Positions 8,987 to 16,256 of a DNA stretch of 64,000 nucleotides are shown here, piece after piece; within the stretch, counting starts at the first letter, position 1; each line of letters begins with the position of its first letter. The translations under genes were made by a program, and so were the position numbers. The DNA comes from Rhodoligotrophos appendicifer (GTDB lineage Bacteria; Pseudomonadota; Alphaproteobacteria; Rhizobiales; Im1). The stretch spans positions 1-64,000 of the forward strand of contig NZ_VHKL01000008.1 in the NCBI RefSeq assembly GCF_007474605.1. Direction: 5' to 3'. The notes beneath the pieces are model-generated. The model was not told where the DNA came from. It did not search any database and saw only the letters and a list, made by a program, of their open reading frames with translations.

Positions 8987-9680
8987 TCACCGCCCGAATT
9001 ACCCGATGGCAGCCAGTTCTCCAGGGGCCCCTCCACCGCATCGTGGGGAGGGCCTGCTCGATCAAGGCTGGATCAGGCGCGATCCGTTCAGGCGGATCGA
9101 GCAGGCGACGATGCCGAGGAAGTCGAAGCGCGGCGTGTCGTTCACCGTCGGCACGAAGATCAGCACCGACACGATCCTGCTTCTCGGTCCAGGGCTCGCT
9201 CACCAGCCATTTCGCAAGCGGCTGGCTAGTTTCAACTAAATGGTGTGAAAAGCTATGGAACATTCCTCTAGGCGATAGCATCCCCCCCTTCTCTGCGTGA
9301 TCCACGATCAGCCAGTAATCGTTGCGAGGCAGCTTCCGAGCCCAGGCATCGACGGCAACCGCGTCCTCGTGCACCTGCAGCCAGCCATTGATCAGACCGC
9401 CGCGGCGCTCGGCCATGCACAGCGAGGACCGCTCATGCCGCAGCGACCAATCCTCGGTACCACCGGCCGCAGCCCGCACGCATTCGTCCTTGTAGGCCCA
9501 CACCAGCAATGACCAGGCATCGATTTCCCGCCGCAGATCCGCCTTGCGAGGGTTGCGAGGGTCATGCGAGGGTTTGGGATCAACCCTCGCAGCACTTTTT
9601 TCTTTTGATTTCAGATCGTTATAAGTCTCTTGCGAGACTTGCGAGGGTTTTTCTCCCGTGTGTGTATAGAAACTTTCCAT
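8952..9680 (-). CDS. Prophage hypothetical protein, possibly frame-damaged at the C-terminus
   Basis: A frame of 242 codons. The part from about residue 45 to 150 has normal protein composition (REIDAWSLLVWAYKDECVRA, LPRNDYWLIVDHAEKGG) and looks like a conserved unknown prophage protein. From about residue 165 the text becomes Arg/His-rich, suggesting a frameshift, so the native C-terminus may be lost. Its 5-prime coding region overlaps the iteron-like repeats. It lies in the leftward block with the broken primase, as expected for early replication genes. No function is assigned. Confidence 0.4.
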   Translation of the reverse strand: MESFYTHTGEKPSQVSQETYNDLKSKEKSAARVDPKPSHDPRNPRKADLRREIDAWSLLVWAYKDECVRAAAGGTEDWSLRHERSSLCMAERRGGLINGWLQVHEDAVAVDAWARKLPRNDYWLIVDHAEKGGMLSPRGMFHSFSHHLVETSQPLAKWLVSEPWTEKQDRVGADLRADGERHAALRLPRHRRLLDPPERIAPDPALIEQALPTMRWRGPWRTGCHRVIRAVSVRQSDGFSEA

Positions 9681-9830
9681 CTATCCCTCCTCTAAGACTC
9701 TCTCATGCGTGACACGCGCGAAACCCTCGCAACCCTCGCAGAGATCCTCTAAGTCACTCGCCCGAAACGATTTTCAGCTGCGCGAGGGTTTGTTCAATCC
9801 CTCGCAAAGCCTCGCAACCCTCGCAGCATC
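9545..9830. repeat. Iteron-like cluster of a 9-bp TTGCGAGGG motif
   Basis: About a dozen full or near copies of TTGCGAGGG or its complement CCCTCGCAA occur within 290 bases. They form a left group at about 9545-9655 and a right group at about 9720-9830, in both orientations and often in direct tandem. The left group lies in the N-terminal coding part of the leftward prophage gene. The arrangement resembles replication iterons or binding sites of a phage initiator. It sits between the prophage hypothetical gene and the primase remnant. Confidence 0.6.
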
Positions 9831-9910
9831 AGGCGTCATCGGCCGGATGCGGCGGCTCAGGCGCACGGCCCTCATTCCGCGCCGGCACATCATGGCAGCC
9901 ACACATCGAG

Positions 9911-10067
9911 CTAGCGGCGGATGCGCTCCGAGGTCTTGAGGAAGCCCTTCTGCGGCATCACCCGCCCGAAGGTCGCCTCCTTCCATGGTCTTGACCGCAT
10001 TGGCATGGCACCAGGAGACGAACGCCTCATACATCTCACGGGCCTTCCTCAGCGGCCTTCGAGGCAA
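9911..10067 (-). pseudogene. Phage/plasmid primase C-terminal fragment, frameshifted
   Basis: The minus strand reads AREMYEAFVSWCHANAVKTM, then in a shifted frame ATFGRVMPQKGFLKTSERIR and a TAG at 9911. Together they match the C-terminal winged-helix tail of D5/P4-type phage primases, which typically ends with a segment like TFGRVMxxKGxxKTxxRIR. The catalytic primase-helicase body is absent. It is therefore a remnant of the prophage replication gene. Confidence 0.55.
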
Positions 10068-10120
10068 AATCTGTCGATCACCAGCACCGCCGGCTCTAGT
10101 ACGATCCCTTAGAGTCTAAA

Positions 10121-10185
10121 TTGCGATAATCGCGGCTTTTGGTCAATGCGATTTTCGCGATTTCATTCTGTGCGAAAATCGCAAA
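10121..10185. promoter_or_regulatory. Left operator cluster for the prophage repressor
   Basis: Three related imperfect palindromes precede the repressor gene: TTGCGATAATCGCG at 10121-10134, TGCGATTTTCGCGA at 10147-10160 and TGCGAAAATCGCA at 10171-10183. All share a TGCGA half site. The 14-mer at 10121 recurs exactly, inverted, at 11262-11275. The spacing (about 24-26 bases) and position suit autoregulation of the repressor and control of leftward genes. Confidence 0.7.
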
Positions 10186-10194
10186 GATTGCGTG

Positions 10195-10869
10195 ATGATT
10201 GAAAATGATCGGATACGTGATTGGCTTAAAGGCCAGTTGGCAAAGCGAGGCCGCGGAGCAAAGGCGGCTCTCGCAACACATTTGGGAGTGCGGCCAGATG
10301 CCATAACGAGAATGCTCAATCCCGGCGGAAAGGAAACGCGCCTCATAAAGGCGCATGAACTCTCGCGAATTGCCGAGTTTTTTGGAACACCTTTTCCGGA
10401 GCAATCTCAACGATCGCTGGCGTCCAACGCCACACTACCTCCCAGCTATCGCCCGTTCCCCGATCGGGCCCTACCAGTCTTTGGGCAGGCAGAAGGCGGC
10501 ATTGACGGCCGCTTCGTGCTGAACGGTCAGCGGGTCTCTAGCGTTTTTTGTCCACCTGTTCTTGCCGATGTGGAAGGCGCCTATGCCGTGTATGTGCACG
10601 GTGACTCTATGGCGCCAAAATTCGAAGCGGGGGAGACCGTTTGGCTTCACCCTTACATGCCCGTGAAGAAGGGCGATTATGTCGTTGTCCAGCTGACGAT
10701 CGAAGGAGACGAGCTGCTGCATGGATATGTCAAGCAGTTCATCACGAGAAATTCAAAACACTTGGTGCTACGGCAACTCAATCCGCCGGAAGGTGAGGAG
10801 GAAATTTTCCAATTACCCGCAAGCCAAGTCTTTTCTATTCACAAAATCGTCTTTTCGCAGCTGCTTTAA
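10195..10869 (+). CDS. Prophage C1-type repressor with S24 peptidase domain
   Basis: A protein of about 224 residues. The N-terminal helix-turn-helix (ALATHLGVRPDAITRMLNPG) is followed by a LexA/S24-like domain from about residue 95. The predicted nucleophile is Ser in VHGDSMAPKFEAGE, and a Lys general base lies in the following strand (GYVKQF). The family represses lytic genes and is usually inactivated by RecA-assisted self-cleavage. Tandem palindromes immediately upstream are the likely operators. ATG at 10195 is chosen over the GTG one codon upstream. The 3-prime end overlaps the convergent gene at 10813-11214. Confidence 0.85.
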   Translation: MIENDRIRDWLKGQLAKRGRGAKAALATHLGVRPDAITRMLNPGGKETRLIKAHELSRIAEFFGTPFPEQSQRSLASNATLPPSYRPFPDRALPVFGQAEGGIDGRFVLNGQRVSSVFCPPVLADVEGAYAVYVHGDSMAPKFEAGETVWLHPYMPVKKGDYVVVQLTIEGDELLHGYVKQFITRNSKHLVLRQLNPPEGEEEIFQLPASQVFSIHKIVFSQLL

Positions 10870-11214
10870 ATCAACCCCTGCATAGTTTTCAAGGGTTCTC
10901 CACCGTGGGCGAATTGTGAGGTTTCTATTCCTCACAGGTAGCCGCGGGCACTCGCCACACCGAACTTTGCGGCACAAATCTCCATATGTGTGAATACCCA
11001 AGGCCTGGATCTCCCTCAGTCGGCTGATCGATATCTCGCGCTCTCGCCCGCAATCATCACACGCCACGTAGACGCTGAGGATCTCCGACAACAGCCGGCG
11101 CGCATCGGGTGGAAGCCTCTGCATGACACTCCTCTGTTCTCTTATTGTTCTCATTGATTCCCGATTTTTCCGGCGGAGTCCAGAAATTGATTCTGCCTCG
11201 AAGAAATCGAACAT
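10813..11214 (-). CDS. Small cysteine-rich putative zinc-binding prophage protein
   Basis: About 133 residues. CDDCGRE near residue 52 and LCRKVRCGEC about 30 residues later supply Cys pairs that could form a zinc ribbon. The rest is Arg-rich and mainly helical. I do not recognise the family. A repressor operator lies just upstream (11225-11275), so it is probably repressed in the prophage state. The last ~57 bases overlap the end of the repressor gene on the other strand. ATG at 11214 is preferred over TTG at 11220. Confidence 0.55.
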   Translation of the reverse strand: MFDFFEAESISGLRRKNRESMRTIREQRSVMQRLPPDARRLLSEILSVYVACDDCGREREISISRLREIQALGIHTYGDLCRKVRCGECPRLPVRNRNLTIRPRWRTLENYAGVDLKQLRKDDFVNRKDLACG

Positions 11215-11224
11215 CTGCAAACTA

Positions 11225-11275
11225 AATTGCGATTACTACGGAGTCGCCGTTGACCTTTAATCGCGATTATCGCAA
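11225..11275. promoter_or_regulatory. Right operator of the prophage repressor
   Basis: CGCGATTATCGCAA at 11262-11275 is the exact inverse of the operator at 10121-10134. A half-like site, TTGCGATTAC, lies at 11227-11236. The pair is directly upstream of the leftward Cys-rich gene, giving a second site for repressor control. Confidence 0.65.
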
Positions 11276-11614
11276 TTTACCTTCGGTGAAACTTTATGGG
11301 TCTTGGACGAATGAACCTCAGCGTCCGCCTGTCCGTTCTTGATAAACTGCGTCACTTCGGTGCGCCGGCAAGCCCCGGCATATGGGCCGAGGTCAAAACC
11401 TATGACCGAGCCCATCCCCGCCCCAGCAAGCGCTGCTCGCTGAGTATCGGCAAGCTCGCCCTCAAGCAGACGTTCGGCCTTGGTCTGATCGTCGATGGTG
11501 ACGCCGATGCCCTGCTGATCTCCTTCCGTTTCGGGCACTTCGAGCTCTGGGCTGCCCCTGATCTTCCGGAGCACGGAAATGATCAGCAATTTGATCGATG
11601 TGGGTGATAAGAGG
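11276..11614. other. Open on both strands, gene unresolved
   Basis: Frames are open on the plus strand (11296-11607, 103 codons) and on the minus strand (11257-11589, 110 codons). Neither shows a recognised motif or a clear ribosome binding site. The minus frame would run through the right operator. One of them may be a prophage gene, but the sequence alone does not decide which. Confidence 0.35.
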
Positions 11615-11857
11615 ATGGCACTTAAGGCCGCCGACCTCCGAGCGTCAACGCTGCCGCGCCGCGGACTGCACAGGACGGAGGCGGCTGTCTATGTCGGCTT
11701 GAGCCCATCGAAGTTTGATGAGCTGGTGGCCGATGGTCGGATGCCAAAAGCCAAGCGGATCGACAGCCGCAATGTCTGGGATCTCAGAGCCCTGGACATG
11801 TACTTCGATGCGCTGCCTGATGAGAACGTCGCCAACACGTGGGAGGACGTGGCGTGA
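11615..11857 (+). CDS. Excisionase-like helix-turn-helix protein
   Basis: About 80 residues containing LHRTEAAVYVGLSPSKFDEL then VADGRMPKAKRI, the MerR-like winged helix-turn-helix used by Xis/AlpA-type proteins. The start at 11615 (MALKAADLRAS) fits the family; the frame extends 12 codons upstream. Its stop overlaps the GTG start of the integrase (GTGA), so the two are translationally coupled. It probably directs excision or controls integrase expression. Confidence 0.75.
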   Translation: MALKAADLRASTLPRRGLHRTEAAVYVGLSPSKFDELVADGRMPKAKRIDSRNVWDLRALDMYFDALPDENVANTWEDVA

Positions 11858-12924
11858 TCAGGCTAAAGTACATCCACAAGTTCAGGGACCGGCACAATGA
11901 GATGCGGTACTACTTCCGCCGCAATGGCATCCGCACGCCACTTCCTGGCCTTCCCGGCTCGAAAGAGTTCATGGATGCTTACGCAGTCGCCCTAAAAGAT
12001 CAGCCCGCTCCCAAGGTAGATCCTAGGCCCGTGGTGCGCCCAGGCACTTTCTCTGCCCTGGCCATCCGCTACTTCGGCTCACCGCAATACCGCAATTTGG
12101 CGGTCAGCAGCCGCATAAACTACAAGCGCGTCATAGATAGCTTTCTCGTCGAGCACGGCCACAGGCTTGTCTCCGAGATGTCGCGCGAGCATGTCGACAT
12201 CATTGTAGGGAAGCTTGCATCCAAGCCAGGGGCTGGAATAGTCCTGCTGAAGCGACTGCGGACGCTTGTCAGGTACGCGGTATCTCTCGGATGGATCGGC
12301 AAGGATCCGACAGCGGGCGCCACCAGCTATAGATCAACAGAAATTCACACATGGTCCGAGGAACAGATAGCCCACTATGAGCGATATTGGGCGATTGGAA
12401 CCAGAGAGCGCCTGGCATTCGCACTCCTGCTTTACACCGGTCAGCGCGGCTCCGACACACACCGCATGACCTGGTCGGATATCGCCGGCGACACTATACG
12501 CGTCTCCCAACAGAAGACGGGGGAGAAGCTGGAAATCCCCCTACATCCCGAGCTGCAGATTGAGCTCGGCCTGGCTAAGCGCAGGCATGTGACCGTCCTT
12601 GCTACAGAGTACGGCAAGCCATTCACCGTAAAGGGTTTCGGAAACATGATCTCCGATGCCATTCGGGAAGCCGGTCTGCCACTTCAATGCCGCGCACATG
12701 GGCTTCGAAAGGCTGCCGCGAGACGGCTGGCTGAGGCGGGATGCTCCGCCAATCAGATTGCTTCCATAACCGGCCACAAGACCCTTGCTGAGGTCGAGCG
12801 CTACACCAGAGCAGCGGACCAAAAACGCCTCGCACGGCAGGCGATCGAGAAGCAAACAGGAACACCTAGTGGCAAACCCACTTTGGCAGGAGTGGCAAAC
12901 CACGCTGGAGAGGGTCGGAAATGA
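11854..12924 (+). CDS. Tyrosine recombinase (phage-type integrase)
   Basis: About 356 residues. The N-terminal region (to ~70) resembles an arm-binding domain, followed by a core-binding SAM-like segment and the catalytic domain. Catalytic signatures are TGQRGSDTHRMTWSD (first Arg), AHGLRKAAARRLAEAG (HxxR) and GHKTLAEVERYTRAAD (His and the Tyr nucleophile). The GTG start overlaps the Xis-like stop. The gene ends 18 bases from the 3-prime end of tRNA-Glu, the normal position for an element that integrated into that tRNA gene. Confidence 0.9.
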   Translation: MIRLKYIHKFRDRHNEMRYYFRRNGIRTPLPGLPGSKEFMDAYAVALKDQPAPKVDPRPVVRPGTFSALAIRYFGSPQYRNLAVSSRINYKRVIDSFLVEHGHRLVSEMSREHVDIIVGKLASKPGAGIVLLKRLRTLVRYAVSLGWIGKDPTAGATSYRSTEIHTWSEEQIAHYERYWAIGTRERLAFALLLYTGQRGSDTHRMTWSDIAGDTIRVSQQKTGEKLEIPLHPELQIELGLAKRRHVTVLATEYGKPFTVKGFGNMISDAIREAGLPLQCRAHGLRKAAARRLAEAGCSANQIASITGHKTLAEVERYTRAADQKRLARQAIEKQTGTPSGKPTLAGVANHAGEGRK

Positions 12925-12942
12925 ACGGTTTCTCGAAGAGGG

Positions 12943-13017
12943 TGGCGCTCCCTAGGGGAATCGAACCCCTGTTTTCGCCGTGAGAGGGCGACGTCCTGAC
13001 CGCTAGACGAAGGGAGC
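12943..13017 (-). tRNA. tRNA-Glu (anticodon CUC), CCA encoded
   Basis: The minus strand begins GCTCCCTTCGTCTAGCGGTC and ends with GGTTCGATTCCCCTA, GGGAGC, G and CCA. The acceptor arms (GCTCCCT/AGGGAGC) pair perfectly, the anticodon stem TCGCC/GGCGA encloses loop CTCTCAC, and the T-loop is TTCGATT. The 3-prime end faces the integrase gene and is the likely attachment site of the prophage remnant. I did not find a second copy of the tRNA 3-prime end elsewhere in the window. Confidence 0.95.
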
Positions 13018-13097
13018 GGTCGCGCTGGCTTCGGCCTCGCGCGAGCGGGTCCTATAGCGCGGAGAGGCGGACGAAGGCAAGAGGAAAGCCGAGGCGA

Positions 13098-13487
13098 TCA
13101 GTCGACAGTCTGTGGCGCCGGCCCTGACGAGGGGGCCAGTCTGATCCGATTGAGAACCGCTCCCGTATGCGTATTGACGACAATGAACTGGGATCCTTCC
13201 GCACTTGTCACATGCATGGCCAGGCGGTCGCCATCGAGGCTCATTGCGCTGATCGTGGAGCCCGTCGGGATCGCGAGGTCGACGACGCTCTCGGTCGGCG
13301 CCCGATCACCGGTGGTGCGGTTTGCGCCGCGAAAGGCTATGGTGGCCACGACCACTGCCAATGATGCGACGATGAGCACACCGAGGCCGATGCAGATCGC
13401 CTTCAATATGCGAACCCGGCGTGCCGAAGGTTCGGGCGGGAGGTCTTGATTGTTTATGCGAGATGATGTCGGCGACTGCATGGTCAT
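13098..13487 (-). CDS. Small single-pass membrane protein, DUF6476-like
   Basis: 129 residues: a polar N-terminus, one hydrophobic helix (AICIGLGVLIVASLAVVVAT) and a C-terminal probably periplasmic beta-rich part ending with a WD-repeat-like GDRLAMHVTSAEGSQFIVVN segment. I associate this with the short DUF6476-type proteins found divergent from rluD in Hyphomicrobiales. That assignment is from memory of the gene context and is moderate. Its start overlaps that of the divergent rluD gene, so each promoter must lie within the other gene or be leaderless. Function unknown. Confidence 0.6.
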   Translation of the reverse strand: MTMQSPTSSRINNQDLPPEPSARRVRILKAICIGLGVLIVASLAVVVATIAFRGANRTTGDRAPTESVVDLAIPTGSTISAMSLDGDRLAMHVTSAEGSQFIVVNTHTGAVLNRIRLAPSSGPAPQTVD

Positions 13488-14514
13488 GGAAACACACTTT
13501 CACGATTTACGACGCATCGTCGTCGACACTGCCGAGACGGGGGAAAGGCTCGACCGGATGCTCGTCGCCCATTGCGGCGACCTCAGCCGATCGCGGCTCA
13601 AAGCCTTGATCGAAGCCGGCAGGGTTACCGCTGACGGCCGCAAAATAGGCGAGGCCCGCTACCGGGTCAAATCCGGCGAGACCATCGTCCTCGACCTGCC
13701 TCCTCCGGAACCCGCAGAACCCGAGGGAGAGAACATCCCCCTGGCGGTGATCTATGAGGACGAGCAGATCATCGTCATCGACAAGCCGGCTGGCCTGGTC
13801 GTCCATCCAGGCGCCGGGCACTGGACGGGAACGCTCGTGAACGCCCTCATCGCCCATTGCGGAGAGAGCCTTTCCGGCATTGGAGGCGTCAAGCGTCCCG
13901 GCATCGTTCATCGGTTGGACAAGGACACCAGCGGGCTTCTCGTGGTCGCCAAGACGGATGCCGCCCATGCCGCGCTTTCAGCTCAGTTCGCCGCCCATGG
14001 GCGGGACGGCCGCCTCATCCGCAAATATGCAGCGATCGTCTGGGGCGTCACCGACAGGATGCGTGGCACAGTCCGCACGCAGCTCGGGAGGATGGATGCC
14101 AACCGGCAAAAAATCGGCGTCCTGCGGACGGGCGGCCGGGTTGCCATCACACATTACGAAACAATCGCTCGAGGCAGCGACGATATTGCTTCGCTCATCC
14201 AATGCAGCCTCGAAACCGGCCGAACCCACCAAATTCGCGTCCACATGGCCCATATCGGCCATCCTCTGCTGGGGGATGAGGCTTATGGAAAGGGCTTTGC
14301 GTCCCGGGCCAGCCGCTTGTCAGCCCCTGCCCGAGAGGCACTGGCAGGGCTCGCCCGGCAGGCGCTCCACGCAGAGACGCTTGGATTCCACCATCCGACG
14401 CGTGGCGACAAGCTGGAATTCAACAGCCCGTTTCCGGAAGACTTCAGAGCTTTGGCCCAATCATTACATTTAATTCACGGAACTGATCCAAACCAGACCC
14501 CGTTGCGTAGATAG
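13486..14514 (+). CDS. rluD: 23S rRNA pseudouridine synthase, RluD/RsuA superfamily
   Basis: About 342 residues. An N-terminal S4 RNA-binding domain (ERLDRMLVAHCGDLSRSRLK, with AGRVTADGR) precedes the pseudouridine synthase domain. The catalytic signature is VHRLDKDTSGLLVVAKT, where Asp is the nucleophile; GRTHQIRVHMAHIGHPLLGD completes the fold. It isomerises uridines in helix 69 of 23S rRNA if it is the true RluD orthologue. The start is uncertain: ATG codons at 13450, 13480 and 13486 are in frame. The neighbour rpoH is in the same orientation. Confidence 0.88.
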   Translation: METHFHDLRRIVVDTAETGERLDRMLVAHCGDLSRSRLKALIEAGRVTADGRKIGEARYRVKSGETIVLDLPPPEPAEPEGENIPLAVIYEDEQIIVIDKPAGLVVHPGAGHWTGTLVNALIAHCGESLSGIGGVKRPGIVHRLDKDTSGLLVVAKTDAAHAALSAQFAAHGRDGRLIRKYAAIVWGVTDRMRGTVRTQLGRMDANRQKIGVLRTGGRVAITHYETIARGSDDIASLIQCSLETGRTHQIRVHMAHIGHPLLGDEAYGKGFASRASRLSAPAREALAGLARQALHAETLGFHHPTRGDKLEFNSPFPEDFRALAQSLHLIHGTDPNQTPLRR

Positions 14515-14633
14515 TTACGACGCGTGAAAAGCGGGTCGCCTTAGGAAGGACATATACGGAACCTAGGCTGACCTTCGCGCATGATGACAGAGGACGAACG
14601 GCCTCATGGGCCGCCCCTCGGAAAGGGGACTAA

Positions 14634-15536
14634 ATGAGCAAGCAAATGCTTCCGACTTTGACCAGCGACGGGGGACTGTCGCGGTATCTCCAGGAGATCC
14701 GCAAATTCCCGATGCTGCATCCGGATCAAGAATTCATGCTCGCCAAGAGCTGGCGCGAACACGCCGACAGCGGCGCCGCGCATAAGCTGGTGACGAGCCA
14801 TCTCCGCCTCGTGGCAAAGATCGCCATGGGCTATCGCGGCTACGGATTGCCGATCTCCGAGATCGTCTCGGAAGGCAATGTCGGGCTCATGCAGGCGGTG
14901 AAGCGGTTCGATCCGGATAAGGGCTTCCGCCTGGCCACCTACGCCATGTGGTGGATCCGCGCCTCGATACAAGAGTTCATCTTGCGGTCGTGGAGCCTCG
15001 TGAAGATGGGGACCACGGCAAGCCAGAAGAAGCTGTTCTTCAACCTGCGCAAGGTCAAGGGTCAGATTCAGGCCCTCGAAGAAGGCGATCTGCGGCCGGA
15101 TCAGGTGACTGAGATCGCGACCCGTCTCGGCGTGCCCGAGGAGGATGTGATCTCGATGAACCGGCGGTTGTCGGGCGATGCCTCGCTGAACGCTCCGCTG
15201 AGAGCCGAATCCGAAGGTGAATGGCAGGATTGGCTGGTCGACGACCAGGACAATCAGGAGACCCGGCTGGCCGACATGGAGGAGATGTCGGTTCGCCACG
15301 GGCTTCTCACCAATGCGATCGGCAAGCTCAACGAGCGCGAGCGGCGGATCTTCGAGGCCCGTCGCCTGGCAGAGGACCCGCTGACCCTGGAGGATCTGTC
15401 GAAAGAGTTCGGCGTCTCACGCGAGCGAATCCGGCAGATCGAGGTGCGAGCCTTCGAGAAGGTGCAGAAGGCGGTGAAGAGCGATGCCATTCGGGCCCTC
15501 ACCTCCTCAGGAGAGGCGCACGCGGCGCTGGCGTAA
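14634..15536 (+). CDS. rpoH: RNA polymerase heat-shock sigma factor
   Basis: 300 residues with the full sigma-70 region 2 (EGNVGLMQAVKRFDPDKGFR, LATYAMWWIRASIQEFIL), the RpoH box (SQKKLFFNLRK), region 3, and region 4 (DLSKEFGVSRERIRQIEVRA). It directs RNA polymerase to heat-shock promoters. Alphaproteobacteria often have more than one RpoH; this one cannot be ranked from the window. A GGAAAGGGG ribosome binding region precedes the ATG. A strong terminator hairpin follows at 15559-15586. Confidence 0.95.
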   Translation: MSKQMLPTLTSDGGLSRYLQEIRKFPMLHPDQEFMLAKSWREHADSGAAHKLVTSHLRLVAKIAMGYRGYGLPISEIVSEGNVGLMQAVKRFDPDKGFRLATYAMWWIRASIQEFILRSWSLVKMGTTASQKKLFFNLRKVKGQIQALEEGDLRPDQVTEIATRLGVPEEDVISMNRRLSGDASLNAPLRAESEGEWQDWLVDDQDNQETRLADMEEMSVRHGLLTNAIGKLNERERRIFEARRLAEDPLTLEDLSKEFGVSRERIRQIEVRAFEKVQKAVKSDAIRALTSSGEAHAALA

Positions 15537-15558
15537 CCGTCACATCACGCAATGTTTG

Positions 15559-15586
15559 AAATGGCGCGTCTTCGGACGCGCCATTT
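15559..15586. terminator. Bidirectional terminator between rpoH and the convergent gene
   Basis: AAATGGCGCGTC and GACGCGCCATTT pair around a TTCG loop, forming a perfect 12-bp stem. The arms give A/T tracts on both sides, and the minus-strand gene ends immediately beside it at 15587, so it probably stops both transcripts. Confidence 0.85.
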
Positions 15587-15991
15587 TCATGTGTGCAAAG
15601 AGTAATCGTCACTTCGGGTACACGTCCAATAATGAAGCACAGAGGAATACCTTGCCTCTTGAATGTCCAAGGGCAAGGTATCGACGTACTGGTCGTATGA
15701 TTGTTCAAATTTGGTGTGGGTACGAACAATATCGACGCGATACTGATCCTCTCTGGCTGCATCGTCATCCTGGCATTGCCGGTTCTTGGCGCGAACCTCA
15801 TCGATGACCGCCTGAAGCGATCGCTGGCTGTTTAGCGGGTAGGTGGTGAGCTTCTGGGAATGGACGGTTTCGTCGTCGACCTGAACGCTGCTGCGGACGA
15901 TCACCAACGCTGTGCCGGACTTGGCGTCAGCCCAGCTTGATTCGTCGGGTTCAGTCGTGAGGACAATCAGCGGATCTCTTTGGTTTGCCAT
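15587..15991 (-). CDS. Hypothetical protein
   Basis: 134 residues, acidic and soluble, with no signal peptide or membrane helix. The start MANQRDPLIVLTTEPDESSW has a good ribosome binding site (AAGGAG), which supports a real gene. No family is recognised. The C-terminal half is polar and Gln/Asp-rich, ending with one Cys-containing segment (HYWTCTRSDD). It is convergent with rpoH and shares its terminator. Confidence 0.6.
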   Translation of the reverse strand: MANQRDPLIVLTTEPDESSWADAKSGTALVIVRSSVQVDDETVHSQKLTTYPLNSQRSLQAVIDEVRAKNRQCQDDDAAREDQYRVDIVRTHTKFEQSYDQYVDTLPLDIQEARYSSVLHYWTCTRSDDYSLHT

Positions 15992-16256
15992 GGCATCTCC
16001 TTGACGCGAGATCGACTTGGTCGGTGTAGGTTCGGGCCAGGAGAAGGCCTTTTTCAGGCCTTTTCACGGACACGCCACAACCTCCTTTCAGGGCGCGCGG
16101 ACGATCATTCGGAGCGACGTTGCGCCTTCGTGGAATTTAGCTGGCCAGGAATCCCACTGGGCACTTGAACTCGCCACCAAACAGCGCGATATGAGCCCGT
16201 CTAGGGAGAGTGAGCGCTGGTGCTGGCGCATCGCCAGTCCCATGGAGCCTCTTCGC

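Noticed and set aside
9545-9830. Possible CRISPR array
   Set aside because: The repeats are only 9 bp, irregularly spaced, in both orientations and overlap a gene.
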